From assembly GCA_951812805.1 (NCBI GenBank), contig CATOSZ010000001.1, positions 1,178,001-1,242,000 of the forward strand: a stretch of 64,000 nt of DNA, in the 5' to 3' direction. Position numbers and translations under genes: made by a program. Under the pieces are notes generated by a model. It worked only from the letters and a program-made list of their open reading frames with translations, had not been told where the DNA came from and searched no databases. Positions 8,463 through 17,537 of this stretch are shown piece by piece; position 1 is the first letter of the stretch, and every line of letters begins with the position of its first letter. Source of the DNA: an uncultured Alphaproteobacteria bacterium (GTDB taxonomy: Bacteria > Pseudomonadota > Alphaproteobacteria > GCA-2731375).

Positions 8463-9572
8463 ATGAGGAAAGAAGCCCCGGCGATGTCGCTGCGCCTCCA
8501 GTTTGCCATTCTCGTCGTGCTCGCCGGTGCCCTCGGCGCCGGGTGGTGGCTGCTTGCCGGCAATCCGGGCACCGCGGGCGACGGCAAGGCCAAGCCGCGC
8601 CGGGCGGCCAGCGCCACCCCCGTGATCACCGAACCGGTGAGCTTCGCCCCGGACCGCACGACGCTGCGCCTGGTCGGCACCGGACGGGCGATCCGTTCCG
8701 CAGCACTCCATTCCAAGGCCGCTGGCGAGGTGGTGGAAGTCGCCTTCTCGGCGGACGAGGCGGTTGCGGCCGGGCAGATCCTGTTGCGCCTCGGTTCCAA
8801 GCACCAGAGCCTCGGCGTCCGCCTCGCCGAAGTCGCCTTTAAGGAGGCCCGGCGCACGACGCAGCGCATGGAGAAGCTGGCCCCGCAAGGCCATGCCTCG
8901 CGCGCCCGGCTGGATGCGGCCCGCGCCGAAATGCAGTCCGCCGCCATCCGCCTGGAGCAGGCCGAAGCCGAGCTTGCCGACCGGATCGTCCGCGCGCCCT
9001 TCGCCGGTTTCGTCGGCCTCACTGAGGTCGAGGTCGGCGACCGGATCGACGAGGACGTGGCCATCGCCGGGCTCGACGACCGCTCGGAGATCCTGGTCGA
9101 ATTTGCGGTGCCCGAAGACCGCTCGACCCGCATCGCCATCGGCGGCCGGATCAAGGTGCGACCCTGGTCGCGTCCGGACACCTGGATCGACGGCGTCATC
9201 ACCGCCCTCGACAGCCGGATCGCCGGCGCGGCGCATTCCCTGAAAGTCCGGGCGCGGATCCCCAACGCCGACGGTCTCATTCGTCCCGGCGGCAGCTTCG
9301 AGGTCCGCATCGACGTCACCGGCAGGAGCTACCCCCGCATCAAAGAAGTCGCGGTGCTGTGGAGCCGCGACGGCGCCTATGTCTGGCGGGTGAGCGAGGG
9401 CGCGGCCGAGAAGGTTTTCGTGCGAATGATCCGGCGCGACGGCGGCCGCGTCCTGGTCGACGGCCCGATCCGGGCGGGCGATGAAATCGTCGTCGAGGGC
9501 GTCCAGGGTCTGCGCATCGGACAAAAGTTAAAGACCCGCCCGGCGAGCGCGGCGGCGGGCAAGACGTCATGA
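8463..9572 (+). CDS. RND efflux periplasmic adaptor (membrane fusion protein)
   Basis: This is a 369-residue HlyD/AcrA-like adaptor. An N-terminal membrane anchor (about residues 9-30) is followed by a lipoyl half-motif (LHSKAAGEVVEVAFSADEAV), a short helical hairpin (about 115-175) and barrel domains ending in VEGVQGLRIGQK. It would link the pump to an outer-membrane channel. Two starts are possible: ATG 8463, used here, or ATG 8484. It overlaps the RND gene by ATGA. No dedicated channel gene is adjacent; the TolC-like gene at 26807 is far away and paired with the RTX gene. Confidence 0.88.
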   Translation: MRKEAPAMSLRLQFAILVVLAGALGAGWWLLAGNPGTAGDGKAKPRRAASATPVITEPVSFAPDRTTLRLVGTGRAIRSAALHSKAAGEVVEVAFSADEAVAAGQILLRLGSKHQSLGVRLAEVAFKEARRTTQRMEKLAPQGHASRARLDAARAEMQSAAIRLEQAEAELADRIVRAPFAGFVGLTEVEVGDRIDEDVAIAGLDDRSEILVEFAVPEDRSTRIAIGGRIKVRPWSRPDTWIDGVITALDSRIAGAAHSLKVRARIPNADGLIRPGGSFEVRIDVTGRSYPRIKEVAVLWSRDGAYVWRVSEGAAEKVFVRMIRRDGGRVLVDGPIRAGDEIVVEGVQGLRIGQKLKTRPASAAAGKTS

Positions 9573-12500
9573 ATTTGAGGGCGAGCGATCTTCCCGCCCT
9601 CGCGGTCCGGCGGCCGACGCTGGTCATCGTGTTGAATCTGCTGATCATCGTCGCCGGCCTTGGCGCCCTGCTCGGCGTCGAGGTGCGCGAGTTGCCCGAC
9701 GTCGACCGCCCGGTCGTCAGCGTGCGGGCCTTCTTCGAGGGCGCCTCGCCCGAAACCATGGACGCGGAGGTCACCAGCGTCATCGAGGGCGCCGTCGCCC
9801 GAGTTGCCGGCGTGACGGAAATCAACGCCGCGAGCGAGGAGAACAATGCCCGCATCCGGGCCGAGTTCTCGACCAAGGTCGATCTCGACGTCGCCGCGAA
9901 CGATGTACGCGAGGCGGTGGCCGCCATTGAGCGCCGCCTGCCCGAAGGCGTCGAAGACCTGATCGTATACAAGGCGGACAACGATGCCTCCCCCATCATC
10001 CGCCTCGCATTGGTGAGCGACACGCTGTCGCAATCGGAGCTGACGCGCCTGGCGGAGGACGATGTGTCACCGGAACTGGCGGCCATCCCCGGCGTCGCCA
10101 CGGTCAACCTGTTCGGCGCGCGCGAAAAGGTCTTGCGCGTGGTCGTCGATCCCATGCGCCTCGCCCGCTTCGGGCTCGGCATCGACGATGTCGCCGCGGT
10201 CCTGAGCAACACCGACCTGGACGTGCCGGCCGGCAGCTTCAAATCGGACGAGCAATTGCTGCTGGTCCGCGCCGACGCCTCCGTCTCCGCGCCGGCGGAC
10301 GTGGAACACCTCGAACTGCGCGAAGGCATCCGTCTCGGCGACGTGGGCCGCGCCGTCTATGGGCCGGCGGATTCGGAAAGCTACACCCTGCTGAACGGCA
10401 AGCGTGTCATCGGCCTTTCGATCATTCGCCGGGCGCGCTCGAACACCATCGAAATCTCCAGTGCCGTCGACATGGCGATTCAACGCATGAACCGCCGTCT
10501 CGGCGCGGCCGAGGTGGTCAAGATCTCGGACGACGCCCGCTTCATCCGCGGCTCGGTACGCGAGGTCCTGATCAGCCTGGCCATCGCGGTGCCGATCGTC
10601 GTGCTGGTGATCTACCTCTTCATGGGCGCGTTGCGGCCGACCCTCATCCCCGCCGTGGCGATCCCGATCGCGCTCATCGGCACGGTGGGCGCGATCTGGC
10701 TGCTCGGCTTTTCCATCAACATCCTGACCCTGCTGGCCCTGGTGCTGGCGACCGGCATGATCGTCGACGACGCCATCGTCGTCGTCGAGAACATCCAGCG
10801 GCGACGGGCGGAGGGCGCCAAGTCGCTCGCCGCCGCGGTGATCGGCACGCGACAGGTCTTCTTCGCCGTGCTGGCGACGACGGCGACCCTGGTCTCCGTC
10901 TTCGTGCCGATCGCCTTCCTGCCCGACCAGGCCGGACGCCTGTTCACCGAGTTCGGCTTCGTGCTGGCGATCGCCGTGGTGATCTCCAGTTTCGTCGCCC
11001 TGACGCTTTGTCCCATGTTGGCCTCGCGCCTGCCGGGCGGCAGCGGGACGCCCGGCGGCCTGCGCGCGGGCATCGGTGGCGGCATCGAGCGGGCCTATCG
11101 CCGCTTTCTCGACCTCACGCTGGCGGCACCCGTCCTGACTTTGGGAATCGCTGCCGCCATCGCCGGTTCCGCCGCCGCGCTCTATCCCGAGATCAAGCAG
11201 GAACTGCTGCCGCGCGAGGATCGCGGCGGCCTCTTCATCTACATGCAAGGGCCCGACGGGGTCAGCCTCGACTATATGGACCGGCAATCGGCCCAGGCCG
11301 AAGCCCTGCTCGAGCCATTGCGCACGGCGGGCGAGGTCGAGAACGTGATGTCGATCGTCGGCCGCTGGGACATCAACCGGGTCTATATCGCAGCCCCCCT
11401 CAGCCCCTGGGGCGAGCGGGTGCGCAGCCAGGCGGAGATCGCCAAGGACCTGCGCAAGCCGCTGAAGGCGATCCCCGGGGCGACGGCCCGGGTGCGCCAG
11501 CCGAACAGCCTCAACCTCTGGCGCACCGGCGGGCGGATCGAATTCACGTTGACCGGTTCCGACTACGCCAAAATCGCCACGGCCGCGGACGGTTTCCTCG
11601 CGGCGATCCACGAACGGCTGCCCGGCCTCGAGGATCCCGAGATCGAGTACCAGCAGACCCAGCCGCAGCTTTCCGTCAAGGTCGACCGGCACCGCGCGGA
11701 AGATCTCGGCATCCCGGTGGAACGCATCGCCAGCACGCTGCGGGCCATGGTCGACGGCATCGAGGTGGCGGAACTGAACCTGGACGATCGCGCCGTGCCG
11801 GTCCGTCTCGAGTCCGCCGCCGGCGCCATCGACGATCCGAGCGACCTCTCGAACCTCTTCGTCAGCGCGCGGTCCGGCGACCTGGTGCCGCTCTCCAGCT
11901 TCATCCGGCTGGAGGAGACCGGCGTCGCGGCGGAACTCGACCGCGCGGGCCAGCGCCGGGCGATCGAGATCGATGCGCCACTGGCCCCGGGCTATACGCT
12001 GGCGGAGGCGATCCGCGACGTCGAGGCGCTGGCCGCTGAGGTCCTACCCGAGGGCATCGGCCTTCGCTTCATCCGCCAGGCCGCCAAGTTGCAGGAGACG
12101 AGCCACGCCGTCGCCATCACCTTCGCGGTCGCCGTGCTCGTCGTGCTGCTCGTCCTCGCCGCCCAGTTCGAAAGCTTCTTCTCCGCGGCCGTCATCGTGC
12201 TGACCGTGCCCTTCGGTCTGGCGGCGGCGATCTTCGCGCTGGTGCTGACCGGCTCCAGCCTCAATATCTACAGCCAGATCGGATTGGTGTTGCTGGTCGG
12301 CCTCATGGCCAAGAACGGTATATTGGTGGTGGAGTTCGCGGACCAGCTGCGCGACCGGGGCGCCGGCGTGCGCGACGCGATCCGCGGTGCCGCCGTCGCC
12401 CGCCTGCGCCCGGTGACCATGACCATGTTCTCGACCGTGTTGGGCGCGCTGCCGTTGATCCTCGGCTCCGGCCCCGGCGCCGAGGCGCGCGGCGCCATCG

Positions 12501-12691
12501 GCTGGGTCGTCTTCGGCGGCCTCGGCATCGCGACCGTTTTCACGCTGGTGCTGATCCCGGTGATCTACACCCTGCTGGCGCCGCTCCGCCCGGCCCGGGC
12601 CCATGCCGGCATCCGCCTCGACCGGGAATTGCGCGAACTCGAAGCGGGCGAAAGCGACGCCGCCCCCACGCTCGCCCGCGCCGCCGAGTGA
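9569..12691 (+). CDS. RND multidrug efflux permease (AcrB/HAE1-type)
   Basis: This 1,040-residue inner-membrane protein has the RND layout: membrane helix 1, a large periplasmic loop, helices 2-6, a second periplasmic loop, then helices 8-12. The proton-relay aspartates are present as IVDDAIVV (D400/D401), and the TM10 lysine appears in LMAKNGILVVEFADQ (K915). It is a proton-driven exporter of unknown substrate range. It is coupled by four-base overlaps to the adaptor before it and the GNAT gene after it. Confidence 0.92.
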   Translation: MNLRASDLPALAVRRPTLVIVLNLLIIVAGLGALLGVEVRELPDVDRPVVSVRAFFEGASPETMDAEVTSVIEGAVARVAGVTEINAASEENNARIRAEFSTKVDLDVAANDVREAVAAIERRLPEGVEDLIVYKADNDASPIIRLALVSDTLSQSELTRLAEDDVSPELAAIPGVATVNLFGAREKVLRVVVDPMRLARFGLGIDDVAAVLSNTDLDVPAGSFKSDEQLLLVRADASVSAPADVEHLELREGIRLGDVGRAVYGPADSESYTLLNGKRVIGLSIIRRARSNTIEISSAVDMAIQRMNRRLGAAEVVKISDDARFIRGSVREVLISLAIAVPIVVLVIYLFMGALRPTLIPAVAIPIALIGTVGAIWLLGFSINILTLLALVLATGMIVDDAIVVVENIQRRRAEGAKSLAAAVIGTRQVFFAVLATTATLVSVFVPIAFLPDQAGRLFTEFGFVLAIAVVISSFVALTLCPMLASRLPGGSGTPGGLRAGIGGGIERAYRRFLDLTLAAPVLTLGIAAAIAGSAAALYPEIKQELLPREDRGGLFIYMQGPDGVSLDYMDRQSAQAEALLEPLRTAGEVENVMSIVGRWDINRVYIAAPLSPWGERVRSQAEIAKDLRKPLKAIPGATARVRQPNSLNLWRTGGRIEFTLTGSDYAKIATAADGFLAAIHERLPGLEDPEIEYQQTQPQLSVKVDRHRAEDLGIPVERIASTLRAMVDGIEVAELNLDDRAVPVRLESAAGAIDDPSDLSNLFVSARSGDLVPLSSFIRLEETGVAAELDRAGQRRAIEIDAPLAPGYTLAEAIRDVEALAAEVLPEGIGLRFIRQAAKLQETSHAVAITFAVAVLVVLLVLAAQFESFFSAAVIVLTVPFGLAAAIFALVLTGSSLNIYSQIGLVLLVGLMAKNGILVVEFADQLRDRGAGVRDAIRGAAVARLRPVTMTMFSTVLGALPLILGSGPGAEARGAIGWVVFGGLGIATVFTLVLIPVIYTLLAPLRPARAHAGIRLDRELRELEAGESDAAPTLARAAE

Positions 12692-13176
12692 GCAGCGTGG
12701 ACATCAGGGATATCGCACCGTCGGACTTCGAGTGGGTCCTGGCCTTGAACCAGCGCTTCCAGGTCGAAACCTCGTCGCTGACCCCGGCCCGCCTGGCCGA
12801 GCTGGCCGGCGCGGCGAACCGCTTCCGCGTCGTCGCACCGACGGCCGCCTTCCTCCTCGCCTTCGATGCGAATGCGAACTACGACGGCGCCTGTTTCCAG
12901 TGGCACCGCGCTCGGGATCGCGGATTTCTCTATGTCGACCGTATCATTGTCGATCCGGCGGCCCGCGGCGGCGGCCTGGCCCGCGCGTTGTACGAGGATC
13001 TCTTCGCCCATGCCCGGGCACGGGGCTACGTCGCGGTGACCTGCGAGGTCAACAGCGATCCGCCCAACCCCGCGTCCGACGCCTTCCACGAGGCGATGGA
13101 TTTCGAGGTCGTCGGCGAGGAACGACTGGAGGACCGCGACAAGACCGTGCGGTTCCTCAGGCGCGCGCTCGCCTAA
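12688..13176 (+). CDS. GNAT-family N-acetyltransferase
   Basis: This 162-residue protein has a recognisable GNAT core: VDRIIVDPAARGGGLARALYEDL carries the acetyl-CoA loop, followed by TCEVNSDPPNPASDAFHEAMDF. The start is GTG in a GTGA overlap with the pump stop, so it is translated as the third gene of the efflux operon. Whether it modifies a pump substrate is speculation. Its end overlaps the convergent MoaD-like gene by four bases. Confidence 0.82.
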   Translation: MSSVDIRDIAPSDFEWVLALNQRFQVETSSLTPARLAELAGAANRFRVVAPTAAFLLAFDANANYDGACFQWHRARDRGFLYVDRIIVDPAARGGGLARALYEDLFAHARARGYVAVTCEVNSDPPNPASDAFHEAMDFEVVGEERLEDRDKTVRFLRRALA

Positions 13177-13421
13177 CCGCCGCCGATCGCCGGCAGGAAA
13201 TAGACTTCCGAACTGTCGTCGAGCGGTTCGAGGTAGGCGTCTTCGTGGATGACCCCGTTGATAGCGGCGGACATGCCGTTCATCAATTGGTCGCCGATGC
13301 CGGGATAGCGCTCTTCGAGCTGGCGGATCAGGTCGCGGATGCTGCGGCAATCGATCTGAAACTCGAGCTCGCCGTCACTGAAGCGTGCGCCCAGTTCCCG
13401 TGTCAGAACTACCTTTGCCAT
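13173..13421 (-). CDS. MoaD/ThiS-family sulfur carrier-like protein
   Basis: This 82-residue protein has the ubiquitin-like beta-grasp pattern and the defining C-terminal Gly-Gly (it ends PAIGGG) on which MoaD/ThiS proteins carry a thiocarboxylate. It sits directly downstream of a molybdenum hydroxylase operon. A dedicated role in molybdopterin or molybdenum-site sulfur supply is therefore attractive, but this is inference. A stem-loop at 13469-13501 separates it from the large-subunit gene, so its expression may be reduced or independent. Confidence 0.8.
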   Translation of the reverse strand: MAKVVLTRELGARFSDGELEFQIDCRSIRDLIRQLEERYPGIGDQLMNGMSAAINGVIHEDAYLEPLDDSSEVYFLPAIGGG

Positions 13422-13468
13422 GGTCCCGCCATCCCTGTTGCCTTCGGGTTCTCTATTGCGAAACGAAA

Positions 13469-13501
13469 CCGTCCCACGCCGGGCGAACCGACGTGGGACG
13501 G
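13469..13501 (-). terminator. Stem-loop with T-rich tail between the large-subunit and MoaD-like genes
   Basis: The arms CCGTCCCACG (13469-13478) and CGTGGGACGG (13492-13501) pair perfectly over 10 bp with a 13-base loop. Read on the minus strand, the hairpin is followed by TTTCGTTT. It lies about 50 bases after the stop of the molybdenum subunit gene and looks like an intrinsic terminator or attenuator. Confidence 0.6.
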
Positions 13502-13553
13502 GAACGTAATCAGGCGATCGGTGGACGGCCCGAAGGCCGCCCGCCGGAACGCT

Positions 13554-15809
13554 CTACTCGTCCAACGCCGCGACGATCTTCGGCGGCGAAACCGGAAGGT
13601 CGCGCATCCGCTTGCCGGTCGCGGCCGCGATCGCACTGGCGACCGCCGCCATCGGCGGCACGATCGGCACTTCGCCGACACCGCGCACGCCGTAGGGATG
13701 GCGCGGGTTGGGCACCTCGACGACGACCGCGTCGATCATCGGCAGGTCCGAGGCGACCGGGATGCGGTAGTCGAGGAAGCTGGCGTTGTCGAGACGACCC
13801 TGGTCGTCATAGACATACTCCTCGTTCAAGGCCCAGCCGATGCCCTGCACGACGCCACCCTGGATCTGCCCCTCGACGTAGGAGGGATGGATCGCCGTGC
13901 CGACGTCCTGTGTCGCCGTATAGCGCAACACCTCGACATAGCCGGTGTCGGGGTCGACCTCGACGTCCACCACATGGGTGGCGAAGCCGGCGCCGGCGCC
14001 GGTGGCGTTGACCGAGTCGCTGGTGCCGATCGGCCCGCCGGTCTTGCCGGACATCCCGGCGATTTCGGCCAGGCTGAGCGGGGCCATGTCACCGACGTTG
14101 GTGCTGGCGGGCTTGGCATGCCCGTCTTCCCAGATCACCCCCTCCGGATCGACGTCCCAGATCTTGGCCGCCCGGTTGCGCATCTCGTCCACCGCCTTCT
14201 TGGTGGCGTTGACGACCGCCATGCCGGTGGCGAAGGTCACGCGACTGCCGCCGGTCAGGAAGCAGTAACCGACCGACGACGTGTCGGCGATGATCGGCTT
14301 GACGCTGGCGACATCGACGCCCAGAACCTCGGCCGCCATCATCGCCATGGAGGCGCGACTGCCGCCGATATCCGGATTGCCGGTGGCGACGACCACGGTG
14401 CCGTCCTCGGCGATGTTGACCGAGGCCGAACTCTCGCCGCCGATGTTGAACCAGAAGCCCGACGCGACGCCGCGACCCTGGTTCGGGCCCAGCTCCGCCT
14501 TCATGTTCGGATGGTCGATCGCCGCCTGCAGGCTCTCGACATAGCCGATCACCGGGAACCGCGGGCCGTAGGCGGCCTTGGTGCCCTCGCGCGCGGCGTT
14601 CTTCATCCTGAGCTCCAGCGGATCGATACCGAGCTCGTCCGCCAACTCGTCGAGCGCGCTTTCCGTGGCGAAGGCCGAGATCGGCGCACCGGGTGCCCGG
14701 TAGGCCGCGACCTTGGGCCGGTTGACGACGACGTCATAGCCCTCGACGAAGACGTTCTCGATGTCGTAGGGGGCATAGGCGCACATGCAGGCCGGACCCA
14801 TGGGCGAACCCGGGAAGGCACCCGCCTGCAGCTTGATGGTGGCCGAGGCCGCCGTGATCTTGCCGTCCTTGGTGGCGCCGATCTTCACGTACACGACGCC
14901 GCCCGAGGTCGGGCCGGAGCCACGGAAAACCTCCTGCCGGGTCATCACCATCTTCACCGGCCGGCCGGACTTGCGGCTCAGCACCGCGGCGAGCGGCTCG
15001 AGGTAGATCAGCGTCTTGCCGCCGAAGCCGCCGCCGATCTCCGCCGGGGTGGCACGGATTTCCGCGACATCGCGGCCGAGCAGCTTGGCCATGTAGGCGC
15101 GGACCATGAACTGGCCCTGGCTCGAGGACCAGACCTGGATCTGGCCGTCTTCCGCCGTCGAGACGATACAGGCATGCGGCTCGATATAGCCCTGATGCAC
15201 CGGCTTGGTGGTATAGCGCTGCTCCACCACCACATCGGCCGCGGCAAAGCCCGCGTCCATGTCGCCGAGCTTGAACTCGACCCGCTTGGCGACGTTCGAG
15301 GCCGTGGTCGGCTTCGGCTCGACGCCGTCGGTGATGATGTCGTCGTGCAGCACCGGCGCGTCGTCGGCCATCGCCGCTTCCACGTCGATGACGTGCGGCA
15401 GCACCTCGTACGCGACCTCGATGAGGTCGATCGCCGCCTGGGCGGCCGATTCCGAGGTGGCGGCCACGGCGGCCACGGCGTGACCGTCATAGAGCACCTT
15501 GTCACGGGCCATGACGTTGCGCGAAAGATCGCGGAAGTTCATCGGGCCCTCGCCGACGAAGGCCTCTTGCGAGGAGATCTCCGGCAGGTCGTCCGCCGTC
15601 ATCACCGCCTTGACGCCCGGCACCGCCGCGGCCTTGGAGGTGTCGATCGACTTGATGCGGGCATGCGCGTGCGGGCTGCGCAGGACCAGGCCGCAGAGCT
15701 GGCCCGGCATCGAGAAATCGGCGCCGAAGCGGTCACGCCCCGTCACCTTGCCGACGCCGTCCGGGCGAACCGGACGGGTGCCGACGACTTTATAAGCGGT
15801 ATCAGCCAT
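13554..15809 (-). CDS. Xanthine dehydrogenase-family molybdenum-binding subunit (CoxL/aldehyde oxidase type)
   Basis: This 751-residue large subunit binds the molybdopterin cofactor and the substrate. Visible signatures are the N-terminal hammerhead (VTGRDRFGADFSMPG), the molybdenum-site loop IGGGFGGK, an active-site loop AYRAPGAP and the C-terminal GVRGVGEVP carrying the catalytic glutamate. The loop lacks the VAYRCSFR signature of form I CO dehydrogenase, so a hydroxylase of an aromatic, aldehyde or heterocyclic substrate is more likely. The gene order medium-small-large on one strand, with gaps of 4-9 bases, defines a heterotrimer. Confidence 0.9.
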   Translation of the reverse strand: MADTAYKVVGTRPVRPDGVGKVTGRDRFGADFSMPGQLCGLVLRSPHAHARIKSIDTSKAAAVPGVKAVMTADDLPEISSQEAFVGEGPMNFRDLSRNVMARDKVLYDGHAVAAVAATSESAAQAAIDLIEVAYEVLPHVIDVEAAMADDAPVLHDDIITDGVEPKPTTASNVAKRVEFKLGDMDAGFAAADVVVEQRYTTKPVHQGYIEPHACIVSTAEDGQIQVWSSSQGQFMVRAYMAKLLGRDVAEIRATPAEIGGGFGGKTLIYLEPLAAVLSRKSGRPVKMVMTRQEVFRGSGPTSGGVVYVKIGATKDGKITAASATIKLQAGAFPGSPMGPACMCAYAPYDIENVFVEGYDVVVNRPKVAAYRAPGAPISAFATESALDELADELGIDPLELRMKNAAREGTKAAYGPRFPVIGYVESLQAAIDHPNMKAELGPNQGRGVASGFWFNIGGESSASVNIAEDGTVVVATGNPDIGGSRASMAMMAAEVLGVDVASVKPIIADTSSVGYCFLTGGSRVTFATGMAVVNATKKAVDEMRNRAAKIWDVDPEGVIWEDGHAKPASTNVGDMAPLSLAEIAGMSGKTGGPIGTSDSVNATGAGAGFATHVVDVEVDPDTGYVEVLRYTATQDVGTAIHPSYVEGQIQGGVVQGIGWALNEEYVYDDQGRLDNASFLDYRIPVASDLPMIDAVVVEVPNPRHPYGVRGVGEVPIVPPMAAVASAIAAATGKRMRDLPVSPPKIVAALDE

Positions 15810-15813
15810 GTGT

Positions 15814-16290
15814 TCAGGCTCCTCGCATATCGGCCGCGGTGTCCATCACCGCGCGAATGATCTTGTCGTACCCGGTGCAGCGGCAGAGATTGCCGGCGAG
15901 CCAATAGCGCGCCTCGGTCTCCGTCGGGTTCGGGTTGTGTTCCAGCAGCGCCTTGGCGGCGACCAGGACGCCCGGCGTGCAGAAACCGCACTGCAGCGCG
16001 GCCTCTTCCAGGAACTTCTGCTGCAGCGGATGCAGCTTCTCGCCCTCGGCCATGCCCTCGATGGTCTCGACCGAGCGGCCCTCGGCCTCGACGCCGAGTG
16101 CCAGGCAGGAACAGACCAGGCGGCCGTCCAGCATTACGGAACAGGCGCCGCAGTCACCGGTGGAGCAACCTTCCTTGGTGCCCGTCAGCGACAGCTCGTC
16201 GCGCAGGACGTCGAGCAGGGTCTGCTGGGCCTCACAGAGGAACTCGACCGGCTCCCCGTTGACGGTGGTGGATACGTGGTGTTTCGACAT
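15814..16290 (-). CDS. (2Fe-2S)-binding small subunit of the molybdenum hydroxylase (CoxS type)
   Basis: This 158-residue protein has the plant-ferredoxin cluster cysteines C42, C47, C50 and C62 in GCSTGDCGAC...CSC. The second, helical cluster is at C101, C104, C136 and C138 (CGFC...CRC), as in all XDH small subunits. It carries electrons from the molybdenum site to FAD in the medium subunit. It begins nine bases after the medium-subunit stop and ends four bases before the large subunit. Confidence 0.93.
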   Translation of the reverse strand: MSKHHVSTTVNGEPVEFLCEAQQTLLDVLRDELSLTGTKEGCSTGDCGACSVMLDGRLVCSCLALGVEAEGRSVETIEGMAEGEKLHPLQQKFLEEAALQCGFCTPGVLVAAKALLEHNPNPTETEARYWLAGNLCRCTGYDKIIRAVMDTAADMRGA

Positions 16291-16299
16291 GTCTTCTAC

Positions 16300-17163
16300 T
16301 CAGCCTCCTGCCCGTTCCTGGGCGATTTTCGCCGCGCGACGGGCCAGCACGCCCGCCACCTTCGTCCGATATGCGATCGTGCCGCGCTTGTCGTCGATCG
16401 GGTTGCAAGCCGCCCGTGCGGCGGCGTCCAGCTTGGCCATGGCCTCGTCGCCGAGGTCGGAGCCGATCAGCGCGCTGGCCGCGTCCTCGACCAGCAGGAC
16501 CGTCGGTGCCACCGCGCCGAGCGAGACGCGGGCCGCCGTGCAGGTGCCGCCGTCCATGGTCAGGCAGATGCCGGCACCGACGATGGCGATGTCCATCTCG
16601 GTGCGCGGGATCATGCGCAGATAGGCATCGCCCGTGTTGGCGGGCTTCGCCGGCAGGGTGATCGAGACGATCAGCTCGCCCTTGGCGAGGCTGGTGCGGC
16701 CCGGCGAGACCGGAACCTCTTCGACCGGCACGCTGCGCCGGCCCTGCGGGCCGGCGATGTTGGCGATGGCCCCCGCGGCGACCAAGGCCGGGACCGAATC
16801 GGCCGCCGGCGAGGCGTTGCACAGGTTGCCGCCGGCCGACGCCCGGCCCTGGATCTGGGTCGAGCCGATGAGCTCCACGCCCTCGACCACGCCCGGCCAC
16901 ATGGCCGTGACGCCGGCATGCTCGCCGAGCACGGCGCCCGACACGGCGGCGCCGACGATGAAGCCGCCGTCGCTTTCGGTGATGGTCATCATCTCGTCGA
17001 TCCGCTTGATATCGACGACCAGACCGGGTTTGACCATGCCGGCGCTCATCTGCGCCAACAGGTCGGTGCCACCCGCGAGGATGCGCGCGTCGTCGCCCGC
17101 GCCCGCGAGAATCGCCACCGCGTCATCGACGGAGGTTGGCGCCTCGAATTGCAGTGCTTTCAT
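16300..17163 (-). CDS. FAD-binding medium subunit of the molybdenum hydroxylase (CoxM type)
   Basis: This 287-residue protein has the FAD-binding signature ILAGGTDLLAQM (about residues 33-44) and the second loop TQIQGRASAGGNLCNASPAAD (about residues 97-117), typical of the FAD_binding_5 family. It passes electrons to NAD+ or another acceptor. It is the first gene of the operon; the 348 bases upstream contain no gene and then an IS element. Confidence 0.92.
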   Translation of the reverse strand: MKALQFEAPTSVDDAVAILAGAGDDARILAGGTDLLAQMSAGMVKPGLVVDIKRIDEMMTITESDGGFIVGAAVSGAVLGEHAGVTAMWPGVVEGVELIGSTQIQGRASAGGNLCNASPAADSVPALVAAGAIANIAGPQGRRSVPVEEVPVSPGRTSLAKGELIVSITLPAKPANTGDAYLRMIPRTEMDIAIVGAGICLTMDGGTCTAARVSLGAVAPTVLLVEDAASALIGSDLGDEAMAKLDAAARAACNPIDDKRGTIAYRTKVAGVLARRAAKIAQERAGG

Positions 17164-17506
17164 GTCACTCCCTATGCGTTCCCAATTGCCCGCGGCCCCG
17201 AAAGTTCCGCGTTACCAGATGCCGCGTTCCCCACTGCGTCACTTCACACCCCGCCGGTGTTCCGGCGTTGGCGCGCGACGCGAGGTCGGACCCTTTTGCT
17301 CGGACAGGACTCCCTCTCCGCGTCGTTGTCATCGCCTCCCCCGCTCCGTCGCCGGATCGACCCGAAACGGGGCCAAAACGGTAACTCGAATGGCAGGGAC
17401 CGCTCCCGACCGGATTTTCAGCCAGGAACGCGCGTTCGAACGGCGCTCGGATTTGATGCTCTCCCGAACCCGGGTCGATGCTAGAGGATTAGCCGCATCG
17501 GTTCAA
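17164..17506. other. Non-coding stretch upstream of the molybdenum hydroxylase operon
   Basis: About 340 bases without a credible gene. The operon promoter presumably lies here, but I see no convincing -35/-10 pair, operator or riboswitch. The far end is the target site of the IS481-like element. Confidence 0.5.
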
Positions 17507-17511
17507 TCTCC
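17507..17511. repeat. Target-site duplication, left copy (TCTCC)
   Basis: This 5-bp direct repeat abuts the left end of the IS481-like element and matches 18630-18634. Confidence 0.7.
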
Positions 17512-17537
17512 TGTCCAGGTTCACTACATATGAGACG
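17512..17537 (+). repeat. Left terminal inverted repeat of the IS481-like element
   Basis: It pairs imperfectly with 18603-18629. Shared segments are TG at the tip, AGGTTCA and, after a one-base gap, GAGACG. The transposase stop codon lies inside it. Confidence 0.7.

Noticed and set aside
8358..9524. N-terminal extension of the lactonase frame through the RND adaptor gene
   Set aside because: The propeller starts at MTWHVYVTIAG (8357); the extension is antisense to the adaptor and has no propeller pattern.
12603..15860. Long plus-strand open frame across the GNAT, MoaD-like and molybdenum subunit genes
   Set aside because: It is antisense to clear gene families and has low-complexity composition.
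17490..17511. GGTTCAATCTCC next to the IS481-like element, resembling a tRNA T-arm
   Set aside because: No acceptor stem, anticodon arm or D-arm can be built around it.
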